NCBI GenBank assembly: GCA_002340095.1
Contig: DDKS01000048.1
Coordinates: forward strand, 1 to 5,166
Length of the DNA stretch: 5,166 bases
From: Betaproteobacteria bacterium UBA2592
Lineage (GTDB): Bacteria; Pseudomonadota; Gammaproteobacteria; Burkholderiales; Rhodocyclaceae
Direction of reading: 5' to 3'
Shown here: piece by piece, positions 1 to 5,140 of the stretch
How positions within the stretch are numbered: position 1 is the first letter of the stretch
Layout: the number at the start of each line of letters is the position of its first letter
Notes under the pieces: generated by a model
The model's input: only the letters and a program-made list of their open reading frames with translations
Told to the model about the DNA's origin: nothing
The model's database searches: none
Made by a program: the position numbers and the translations under genes

Positions 1-33
1 GAATTTGTAAACACCCTCTCAATCGAGGTCGGC

Positions 34-804
34 TTATTTTACAAGGTCCTGGTAGGCATGCCATGAGGCATGGCCCAGAAGCGGCATCAGCAGCACCAGG
101 CCGAACAGGAGGGTGGCGAAGCCAAGCAGTACGAAAGCGACGATGAGTACGGCCCAAATCAGCATAGGCAAGGGGTTGCGGGCGACACAGGCCAGGCTGG
201 CGAGGATGGCGCTGATGGGGTCGATTTCGGGCCGGTCCAGCATCATGGGCACGGCCACCACGCTTGAGGCGAACACCAGTCCGGCAAGCAGGCCACCGGC
301 TATGAGCCAGGCCAGCAGCAGGGGCCAGTTTTCCGGGGTGGTCAGGGTGGCGGTCATGAAATTGAGACCACGCGCCGGATCGGCCTCCACGAGCAGGGCG
401 AAGAGAATGGCGGAGAGTCGTTCCCAGAACAGGGCGAGCAGGGCCAGCATCAAGCCGAACAGGGTGAGCGAGGGCAGGTTGCGGCGGATGCCCAGAAGGG
501 AGTCGGTGAAGCCCAGGCGCAGGTCGACGGCCCGGCCGCGGCTCAATTCGTAAAGGCCCACGGCGAGAATGGGGGCGACCAGCAGGAAACCGGACAGGGC
601 AGCACTCACCAGATGCGGGTGGCCGAGGGCGGTGAGCAGGATCAGGTCCCCTCCCAGGCCGAACAGCAGGCCGTAGGCGAGACTGGGTAACGGGTTGGCG
701 CGCAGGTCCTGCCAGCCCTGCCAGAGCCAGGCGAGCGGTCGGTCGGTGCCGATGCGGCGGACCCGGGGCAGATCCAGTCCCGGGCTCAGGTAGCGGGTGT
801 CCAT
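34..804 (-). CDS. DUF2189-type polytopic inner-membrane protein
   Basis: This 256-residue protein is strongly hydrophobic. Likely membrane segments lie near residues 41-60, 66-87, 111-139 (long enough for one or two passes), 160-187 and 211-245 (probably two passes). The N-terminal part, with RPLAWLWQGWQDL around residues 22-34 followed by the first helix at PSLAYGLLFG, resembles the DUF2189 family of predicted integral membrane proteins, as I recall it. That family has no established function. I chose the ATG at 804 over the upstream extension of the frame because a perfect AAGGAGG sits 5 bases upstream, and because the extension would run through the purC coding region. The stop is TAA. No clear sigma70 promoter is visible in the 113-base gap to purC, so expression may come from a weak promoter or from read-through. 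The existence of the gene is near certain; the family name is probable; the function is unknown. Confidence 0.85.
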   Translation of the reverse strand: MDTRYLSPGLDLPRVRRIGTDRPLAWLWQGWQDLRANPLPSLAYGLLFGLGGDLILLTALGHPHLVSAALSGFLLVAPILAVGLYELSRGRAVDLRLGFTDSLLGIRRNLPSLTLFGLMLALLALFWERLSAILFALLVEADPARGLNFMTATLTTPENWPLLLAWLIAGGLLAGLVFASSVVAVPMMLDRPEIDPISAILASLACVARNPLPMLIWAVLIVAFVLLGFATLLFGLVLLMPLLGHASWHAYQDLVK

Positions 805-809
805 GGCGG

Positions 810-816
810 CCTCCTT
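810..816 (-). promoter_or_regulatory. Strong Shine-Dalgarno of the DUF2189-type gene
   Basis: On the minus strand the bases read AAGGAGG, a full match to the anti-Shine-Dalgarno sequence, five bases before the ATG at 804. This site fixes the start of the gene, which otherwise sits in a much longer open frame. Confidence 0.85.
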
Positions 817-874
817 GGCAAAGCGTCCTGTCCCATGAGACAAGGCTTTCGCCTTCCGGTTTCCAGAAACGGCA

Positions 875-894
875 AACCCGGCCGGAGCCGGGTT
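875..894 (-). terminator. Probable terminator hairpin after purC
   Basis: An 8-bp perfect inverted repeat (AACCCGGC / GCCGGGTT) with a 4-base loop lies 24 bases past the purC stop. On the minus-strand transcript the stem is followed by UUUGCCGUUUC, so the U-tract is short and interrupted. It could act as a weak intrinsic terminator or stabilise the 3' end. The weak tail would allow some read-through into the DUF2189-type gene. Confidence 0.5.
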
Positions 895-917
895 CGTCCG
901 GTGGGCGGCGGTTCGCC

Positions 918-1859
918 TCAGAGCCTGGGCAGGGGCTGGCCGGTCAGGCGCTCGTAGGCTTCCACGTACTTGGCGCCGGTCTTCTCGGCCACGTCGGCGG
1001 GCAGGCGGGGGCCGGGAGCCTTCTTGTTCCAGTCCAGGGTTTCCAGATAATCGCGCACGAACTGCTTGTCGTAGCTCGGGGGGCTGATGCCCTCGGCGTA
1101 GCTGTCGGCGGGCCAGAAGCGGGAAGAGTCCGGGGTCAGGGCTTCGTCGATCAGGTGCAGGGTGCCGGTCTTGTCGATGCCGAACTCGAACTTGGTGTCG
1201 GCGATGATGATGCCCCGGGTGAGGGCGTAATCGGCAGCGGTCTGGTACAGGGCGAGGGCCGCATCCCGGGCCTGGGCACAGATGTCGGCGCCGTTTTTGC
1301 CGGTGCCTTCCAGGTCGGCAGCCAGGGCGGCAGTGCAGTTGGCCTGGGCCTGTTCGAAGGAGATGTTCTCGTCGTGGTCCCCCACTTCGGCCTTGGTGGC
1401 CGGGGTGAAGATGGGGCTGGGCAGGCGGGAGGCCATTTTCAGGCCGGCAGGCAGGGGGATACCGCACACGGTGCCGGTGGCCTGGTAGTCCTTCCAGCCG
1501 GAGCCGATCAGATAGCCGCGCACCACGGCCTCGATGGGCAGGGGCTTCAAACGCTTTACCACCACGGCGCGACCTCTGACCTGCTCCACCTCGTCGGGGG
1601 CCACCACGGATTCGGGGGCGATGCCGGTGAGCTGGTTGGGGATGATGTGGGCGAGCTTCTGGAACCAGAAATCGGCCACGGCGGTGAGGACCTGGCCCTT
1701 ACGGGGAATGGGGTCCGGCAGGATCACGTCAAAGGCGGAGAGCCGGTCCGTGGTGACGATCAGCAGCTTGTCGGCATCCACGGCATAGATGTCGCGCACC
1801 TTGCCCCGGGACAGCAGGGGCAGGCTCTTGATGGAGGATTCGAAAAGGGGCTGGCTCAC
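918..1859 (-). CDS. purC: Phosphoribosylaminoimidazole-succinocarboxamide synthase (SAICAR synthetase)
   Basis: This cytoplasmic enzyme of de novo purine synthesis joins aspartate to CAIR with ATP to form SAICAR. Family blocks are present in order in the 313-residue product: RGKVRDIY (18-25) in the nucleotide-binding lobe, TTDRLSAFD (36-44), EAVVRGYLIGSGWKDY (110-125), FTPATKAEVGDHDENIS (151-167), IIADTKFEFG (218-227) and IDEALTPDSSRFWP (237-250). The length is typical of the longer proteobacterial and eukaryote-like form. I chose the GTG at 1859 as start because homology begins there, GGAG lies 6 bases upstream, and a TATAAT promoter box lies only about 38 bases upstream. An in-frame ATG at 1967 would overlap the preceding gene and place the promoter inside the coding region. 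No other pur gene is visible next to it, so it appears to be transcribed on its own. Very secure. Confidence 0.97.
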   Translation of the reverse strand: MSQPLFESSIKSLPLLSRGKVRDIYAVDADKLLIVTTDRLSAFDVILPDPIPRKGQVLTAVADFWFQKLAHIIPNQLTGIAPESVVAPDEVEQVRGRAVVVKRLKPLPIEAVVRGYLIGSGWKDYQATGTVCGIPLPAGLKMASRLPSPIFTPATKAEVGDHDENISFEQAQANCTAALAADLEGTGKNGADICAQARDAALALYQTAADYALTRGIIIADTKFEFGIDKTGTLHLIDEALTPDSSRFWPADSYAEGISPPSYDKQFVRDYLETLDWNKKAPGPRLPADVAEKTGAKYVEAYERLTGQPLPRL

Positions 1860-1865
1860 GGCGGG

Positions 1866-1869
1866 CTCC
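1866..1869 (-). promoter_or_regulatory. Shine-Dalgarno deciding the GTG start of purC
   Basis: GGAG on the minus strand lies six bases before the GTG at 1857-1859. It supports the non-ATG start over the upstream in-frame ATG. Confidence 0.7.
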
Positions 1870-1896
1870 GCAGGGGTGGAAATTGGGAAGGCGCAG

Positions 1897-1924
1897 ATTA
1901 TACAGGGCTTGAACCGGGAGTCGG
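1897..1924 (-). promoter_or_regulatory. purC sigma70 promoter
   Basis: A perfect -10 hexamer TATAAT occupies 1897-1902 on the minus strand. Sixteen bases upstream, CCGACT (1919-1924) is the best -35 candidate and matches the consensus only at the central GAC. Transcription would start near 1889-1890, giving a leader of about 30 bases. The -35 box lies inside the hairpin that follows the DUF3422-type gene. The -10 call is good; the -35 call is weak. Confidence 0.7.
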
Positions 1925-1934
1925 CTGCTCCCGG
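1914..1934 (-). terminator. Weak hairpin after the DUF3422-type gene
   Basis: A 7-bp perfect inverted repeat (CCGGGAG / CTCCCGG) with a 7-base loop begins 19 bases past the stop codon. On the minus strand it is followed by UUCAAG, so there is no proper U-tract. It may be a weak terminator or a 3'-end stabiliser. It overlaps the -35 region of the purC promoter. Confidence 0.4.
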
Positions 1935-1953
1935 GCGCAGGGATGTCCGGGTT

Positions 1954-3249
1954 TCAGCCCGCCTCATGCAGGGCCAGCTTTCGGCGCATGCGCCGGGTGC
2001 CCCAGGCGACCAGGCCGGCGATGACCGGAATGGAGATGGCGGTGATCACGTCGCTGGAGATGTGGTGCCAGTCCTTGCTGCCCTTGGCCAGGTAATTCAC
2101 CAGTTGCGAGCCGTAGTAGGTGAGCACCACCACCGAGAGTCCTTCCACGGTTTCCTGGAGCCGCAGCTGCAGACTGGCGCGGCGGTTCATCTGTACCAGC
2201 AGTTCCTGGTTCTGGCGTTCCAGTTCGATGTCCACCCGGGTGCGCAAGAGGGCACTCTTCCTGGCGATGCGGGTGGAGGCGTCGTTTTGGCGCCGGGCAG
2301 CGGACAGGCAGGTGTTGATGGCCGGGGCCAGGCGCCGGTCCATGAATTCCCGGATCGGGGAGAAGCCATCCAGGCGGATTTCCCGCAGCTCCTCGATGCG
2401 TTGTTGTACCAGCCGGTAGTAGGCCTCGGCGGCGCCGAAGCGGAAGGAGGTGCGGGTCTGGGATTGCTCCACCTGGGCGGCCAGGCGGGTGAGGTCGGCC
2501 AGCAGCAGACGTTCGTCCTCGGGGGTGCGGGCTTCGCCCATGCGGGTCATCAGTTCGGCCACTTCCGCTTCCACCTTGCCCAGCAGCCGCCCCACCTCCT
2601 TGGCCACGGGAAAGGCCAGGAGCGCCATCATCCGGTAGGTCTCGATTTCCAGCAAGCGCTGGATGGTTCGCCCAGCCTGGCGCGGCCGCAGGTGGGAGTC
2701 GATCACCGTGAAGCGGGAAAAGCCTGCTTGGATGCGGAAGTCGGAAATTACCCAGGCGGCACCCTCGGCTACCTGGCTGGCGGCCACGGTGGCGCCGCTT
2801 TGCAGCAATTCTGCAAGCAGGGGTGCAGGGTCTTTCTGGCGGATCGAGATGAAGTCCACATGGGTGGCGACCATGACCTGACCCGGAATGGCTTGCCACC
2901 AAGTGGCAGGAAAGGCTTCCAGGGCGGAGCCGAATTCAGGCACGCCACCAGGGCAGTTGCGGAAGAAGGTGTAGCCTGAAAATTCCGTGTGCCGCTCCCA
3001 CTTCAGGCGCAGGTCCCCGGCTTCCATGACCCAGTGGTCGCCGTCCACCATCGGGCAGAAGGGCAGACCGAGTCGGTCGCAGAGCTGGTGCAGATGGGCT
3101 TCCTCTTCGGCGGCCGAGTGCCCCTCGTGCAGCATCGCCAGGTAGCTGATCTGGGCCGGTCCCGCCAGGGGCATGGGCGGCCGGGCGTGCAGCTCGTTGT
3201 TGAGGCGCTGTCGCAGGGGGTGTTCGTGCAGCAGGAAAGGGGCGGACAT
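1954..3249 (-). CDS. DUF3422-type membrane-anchored protein
   Basis: This 431-residue protein opens with HPLRQRLNNELHARPP (residues 10-25), which I recognise as the N-terminal signature of the DUF3422 family of proteobacterial proteins of unknown function. Residues about 30-180 look like a mixed alpha/beta soluble domain. Residues about 190-365 are rich in charged, heptad-like helices (for example 220-262 and 325-365). Two hydrophobic segments near 368-386 and 399-416 follow, and the tail is basic (TRRMRRK), consistent with an inner-membrane anchor and a cytoplasmic C-terminus. I chose the ATG at 3249 because GGAGG lies 5 bases upstream; the frame opens slightly earlier at a TTG without a comparable site. 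Between the upstream terminator stem and this ATG there are only 21 bases, so its promoter is not obvious. No catalytic motif is visible. Confidence 0.88.
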   Translation of the reverse strand: MSAPFLLHEHPLRQRLNNELHARPPMPLAGPAQISYLAMLHEGHSAAEEEAHLHQLCDRLGLPFCPMVDGDHWVMEAGDLRLKWERHTEFSGYTFFRNCPGGVPEFGSALEAFPATWWQAIPGQVMVATHVDFISIRQKDPAPLLAELLQSGATVAASQVAEGAAWVISDFRIQAGFSRFTVIDSHLRPRQAGRTIQRLLEIETYRMMALLAFPVAKEVGRLLGKVEAEVAELMTRMGEARTPEDERLLLADLTRLAAQVEQSQTRTSFRFGAAEAYYRLVQQRIEELREIRLDGFSPIREFMDRRLAPAINTCLSAARRQNDASTRIARKSALLRTRVDIELERQNQELLVQMNRRASLQLRLQETVEGLSVVVLTYYGSQLVNYLAKGSKDWHHISSDVITAISIPVIAGLVAWGTRRMRRKLALHEAG

Positions 3250-3253
3250 GAGA

Positions 3254-3259
3254 CCCTCC
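3254..3259 (-). promoter_or_regulatory. Shine-Dalgarno of the DUF3422-type gene
   Basis: GGAGGG on the minus strand lies 4-5 bases before the ATG at 3247-3249. It supports that start over the TTG at 3262-3264. Confidence 0.75.
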
Positions 3260-3270
3260 ATCAATGCAAA

Positions 3271-3300
3271 AGGCCGTTCCGGGATGTGCCGGAACGGCCT
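3271..3300 (-). terminator. Strong intrinsic terminator of the sqr unit
   Basis: A 12-bp perfect inverted repeat (AGGCCGTTCCGG / CCGGAACGGCCT) with a 6-base loop is followed on the minus strand by a short U-run (CCUUUUGC). It lies 45 bases past the stop of the small membrane protein. The plus strand has no U-tract after the stem, so it acts for minus-strand transcription. It should end the sqr transcript just before the DUF3422-type gene. Confidence 0.8.
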
Positions 3301-3310
3301 GGGACTGTAC

Positions 3311-3336
3311 CGGATTCGCGCCCGCTGCGGAATCCG
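3311..3336 (-). repeat. Second inverted repeat in the 3' region of the sqr unit
   Basis: CGGATT (3311-3316) pairs with AATCCG (3331-3336). The inner CGC/GCG pairing (3317-3319 with 3327-3329) extends this to nine base pairs with one bulge. It begins 9 bases after the stop of the small membrane gene and has no U-tract. It probably protects the mRNA 3' end or accompanies the terminator downstream. Confidence 0.45.
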
Positions 3337-3345
3337 TGCTTGCCG

Positions 3346-3699
3346 CTACTTGCCCGCCTGGCGCAGGGCACGCCAGCCCATGGCCGAGTAGGCGAGGATG
3401 GTGGTGCCGACCAGGCCCAGACCAAATACCAGGGCGATCAGGAACCAGTCGGCGGGGCCACCGGCATCGGTGAAGCCGGAGGAGGAAACCTTGGCCATCA
3501 GGATCAGGGCGAGGACGCCGCCGGCAAGGCCGACCAGCTCGGAGTGAACCAGACGCCGGGAGACGATGGTTTTCTCTTTGAGCAGCAGGAGCACGAAGGC
3601 GGCTGTGCCCGCAATGATGAGGAGCAGTAGCACCCAGAGCAGGGGGCCGAGCATTTCCTGGAATACGGCCAGAAAAACCAGGGGATCGAGTTCTTTCAT
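3346..3699 (-). CDS. Small three-helix membrane protein coupled to sqr (possibly DUF5368-type)
   Basis: The 117-residue product has three clear hydrophobic segments, near residues 18-40, 54-71 and 85-108. The positive residues (KEK and RR, 41-49) lie between helices one and two, and the tail RALRQAGK is basic. The positive-inside rule therefore predicts an N-out, C-in topology. The loop SSSGFTDAGGPADW (72-85) would face the periplasm. I recall similar small proteins with an FQEMLGP start and a GFTDAGGP loop as DUF5368, but I cannot confirm the number. Its ribosome binding site AGGAGA (3705-3710) begins on the last base of the sqr TGA codon, and the coding regions are only 10 bases apart, so translational coupling is likely. 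A membrane partner of the oxidoreductase is a reasonable inference. No cofactor-binding residues such as paired histidines or cysteines are visible. Confidence 0.88.
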   Translation of the reverse strand: MKELDPLVFLAVFQEMLGPLLWVLLLLIIAGTAAFVLLLLKEKTIVSRRLVHSELVGLAGGVLALILMAKVSSSGFTDAGGPADWFLIALVFGLGLVGTTILAYSAMGWRALRQAGK

Positions 3700-3704
3700 G
3701 TTTG

Positions 3705-3710
3705 TCTCCT
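3705..3710 (-). promoter_or_regulatory. Shine-Dalgarno overlapping the sqr stop codon
   Basis: The minus strand reads TGAGGAGAC: the sqr stop TGA runs directly into AGGAGA, five bases before the ATG of the small membrane gene. Ribosomes finishing sqr would be placed to restart on the next gene. Confidence 0.8.
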
Positions 3711-5059
3711 CAGGCGCGACCGCGCAGCATGCTGATGTAGGTGGGCTTCAGGGCCATGGTCTTCATGACCCAGCTGATCCAGAGCTCCTCCAGCGGGGCG
3801 ATGACGCCGGGGAAGGAGGGGGTCAGGTTGTTCTCGTAATCGAACTCCACCAGCATCGCCTGGCCCAGGCGGGTGATCAGGGGGCAGGAGGTGTAACCGT
3901 TATAGACGGAGTCGGAAGTCTTGCCCGTGATGTCGGCCACCAGGTGGTCGACGGCCACCGGCACCTGCCATTTCACGCTGGCGGCGGTCTTGCCCTTGGG
4001 GACCCCGGCGATATCGCCTACGCCGAATACGTTGGGAAAGCGTACGTGACGCAGGTTGGCTTTATCCACTTCCATCCAGCCTTCCGCCACCCAGGGGCCA
4101 CTCTTCCAGGGCAAGGGGCTGTTCATCACCGGATCCGGCGCGCGCATGGGAGGGATGACATTGATGAAGTCGTACTGGATCTCGGTGCTGCCTTCGGGGG
4201 TCTTGAAGGTGGCGATGCGCTTGCCCAGGTCGATGGATTGCAGCACCCGATCGTAATGGACCTTGATGCCCCGGTCGCGGAACAGCATGCGTACCTTCTC
4301 GGAAACGATGGGAACGCTGAACAAGGCCTTGTTGTTGGAGTGGTAGAGGATCTCGGCCTTGCTCCGGTTGCCGCGGCGGCGCAGATGGTCATCGGTGATG
4401 AAGGTGTATTTGAGCGGGGCGCCTGCGCATTTCATTTCGGTGGCTGGGCGCTGGAACACCCCTACCCCCCCCTTGTCGGCGAATTCCGACATGGCCTGCC
4501 AAGTGGCAAAGGCGCCCGCCGGGCTGTGATAGATGCTGCCCATGCCGTTCTTGCCAATTTGTTCGACTTCCATGCCGGAGATTGCGCCGTAGTCCAGTTT
4601 CAAGCCAGTGGCGACGATCAGGTAGTCGTAGGCAAAGGACTTGCCGCTTTCGGTGACGACTTTGTTGCCTTCCGGGTCGAATTCGGCGACCCGTTCCTGT
4701 ACCAGTTCCACCCCTTGAGGTACGTATTCGGCGGTGCTGGAAACGACGTAGTTCTGGGGTTTGATGCCGGCGGCCACGAGGGTGAAGCCGGGTTGGTAGA
4801 AGTGTTCCTTGCGGGCATCGATCAGGGTGATTCGGGCGCCCTGGAGTTGCTGACTGAGGCGGTTGGCCGCCGCCAGGCCAGCGGCCCCGGCGCCAGCGAT
4901 CACGATGCGGGCACTGGTCTTGATCTTTTCTGCCGCTTGGGCCTGGCCCGGCTGCAGCAGCCAGCTTCCGGCTCCGGCCGCGCCCAGGGCCAGAAAACCG
5001 CGCCGGTTCAGGCGAATGCTTTCCAGTGCCTTGCTCAGATCCTGTTCTTTTGTCGTCAT
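3710..5059 (-). CDS. sqr: Type II sulfide:quinone oxidoreductase with a Tat signal
   Basis: This FAD enzyme oxidises sulfide to sulfane sulfur and reduces membrane quinone. In the 449-residue form the order is: a twin-arginine signal (NRRGFLAL from residue 18, a hydrophobic stretch, then AQAA near 40-43); the FAD dinucleotide fold GAGAAG (56-61); HFYQPGFTLVAAG (86-98); ATG (150-152); the first redox cysteine C211 in KCAGAP; the second FAD motif FGVGDIAG (345-352); and the second redox cysteine C392 in GYTSCPL. LVEFDY follows, then a C-terminal amphipathic region ending in MLRG. C211 and C392 are the only cysteines. The CAGAP and GYTSCPL settings match type II SQR, including the human enzyme, rather than flavocytochrome c. 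I chose the ATG at 5059 because GGAG lies 9 bases upstream; the ATG at 5074 lacks a site. A G8 run (4465-4472) lies in the coding strand. Electron transfer to quinone is inferred from the family. Confidence 0.92.
   Translation of the reverse strand: MTTKEQDLSKALESIRLNRRGFLALGAAGAGSWLLQPGQAQAAEKIKTSARIVIAGAGAAGLAAANRLSQQLQGARITLIDARKEHFYQPGFTLVAAGIKPQNYVVSSTAEYVPQGVELVQERVAEFDPEGNKVVTESGKSFAYDYLIVATGLKLDYGAISGMEVEQIGKNGMGSIYHSPAGAFATWQAMSEFADKGGVGVFQRPATEMKCAGAPLKYTFITDDHLRRRGNRSKAEILYHSNNKALFSVPIVSEKVRMLFRDRGIKVHYDRVLQSIDLGKRIATFKTPEGSTEIQYDFINVIPPMRAPDPVMNSPLPWKSGPWVAEGWMEVDKANLRHVRFPNVFGVGDIAGVPKGKTAASVKWQVPVAVDHLVADITGKTSDSVYNGYTSCPLITRLGQAMLVEFDYENNLTPSFPGVIAPLEELWISWVMKTMALKPTYISMLRGRA
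4465..4472 (-). repeat. G8 homopolymer tract within sqr
   Basis: Eight consecutive G on the coding strand encode part of the KGGVGVF segment (about residues 196-202), just before the first redox cysteine. As read here the frame is intact across it. The run is long enough to be slippage-prone or a sequencing-error site. Confidence 0.6.
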
Positions 5060-5068
5060 GGTGCTTGT

Positions 5069-5072
5069 CTCC
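5069..5072 (-). promoter_or_regulatory. Shine-Dalgarno deciding the sqr start
   Basis: The minus strand reads GGAGACAAGCACC and then ATG. The GGAG lies inside the first codons of the alternative ATG at 5074, so using it favours the ATG at 5059. The downstream gene has a very similar arrangement (GGAGACAAAC then ATG). Confidence 0.6.
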
Positions 5073-5088
5073 ATCAGGGCGTCGGGGG

Positions 5089-5140
5089 ATCACTATTTTG
5101 CATAAATGCAAGAATATTAACAAATAGTGATTTTATCACT
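5089..5140. promoter_or_regulatory. Operator-like cluster of three ATCACT half-sites upstream of sqr
   Basis: ATCACTATTT (5089-5098) and AAATAGTGAT (5122-5131) form a perfect 10-bp inverted repeat with a 23-base spacer. A third half-site, ATCACT (5135-5140), pairs with AGTGAT (5126-5131) as a tight palindrome with a 3-base centre. The outer copies overlap the candidate -10 and -35 boxes, the usual layout for a repressor site. Nested in the spacer is TTGCAT-AA-ATGCAA (5098-5111). The regulator is not in the window. Sulfide-responsive regulators exist in several families, and I cannot assign this motif to one. Confidence 0.6.
5095..5123 (-). promoter_or_regulatory. Putative sigma70 promoter of the sqr unit
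   Basis: TTGTTA (5118-5123, four of six matches) and CAAAAT (5095-5100, four of six) are separated by exactly 17 bases on the minus strand, inside a sharply AT-rich stretch. Transcription would begin near 5088, leaving a leader of about 29 bases before the ATG at 5059. Both boxes are touched by the ATCACT repeats. The call is moderate because neither hexamer is close to consensus. Confidence 0.5.

Noticed and set aside
1..33. Terminator or gene remnant past the DUF2189-type stop
   Set aside because: No convincing inverted repeat, U-tract or coding signal is visible in these 33 bases.
805..1467. Long upstream extension of the DUF2189-type frame into purC
   Set aside because: The extension is arginine/proline-rich shadow translation of purC. 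The AAGGAGG before the ATG at 804 marks the true start.
1860..1967. N-terminal extension of purC to the ATG at 1967
   Set aside because: It would overlap the DUF3422-type gene and contain the TATAAT promoter. Family homology starts at the GTG, which has its own Shine-Dalgarno.
1155..2024. A 289-codon open frame on the plus strand
   Set aside because: It is antisense to purC, is composed of glycine-rich low-information sequence, and crosses the purC promoter.
1789..2979. A 396-codon open frame on the plus strand
   Set aside because: It lies antisense to the DUF3422-type gene. Its translation is rich in G, H, Q and A with no recognisable domain, as expected for a shadow frame in GC-rich DNA.
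3710..5059. Flavocytochrome c sulfide dehydrogenase flavoprotein (fccB)
   Set aside because: The Tat signal fits, but the CAGAP and GYTSCPL cysteine settings and the C-terminal MLRG region match type II SQR, and no cytochrome c gene or CxxCH motif lies next to it.
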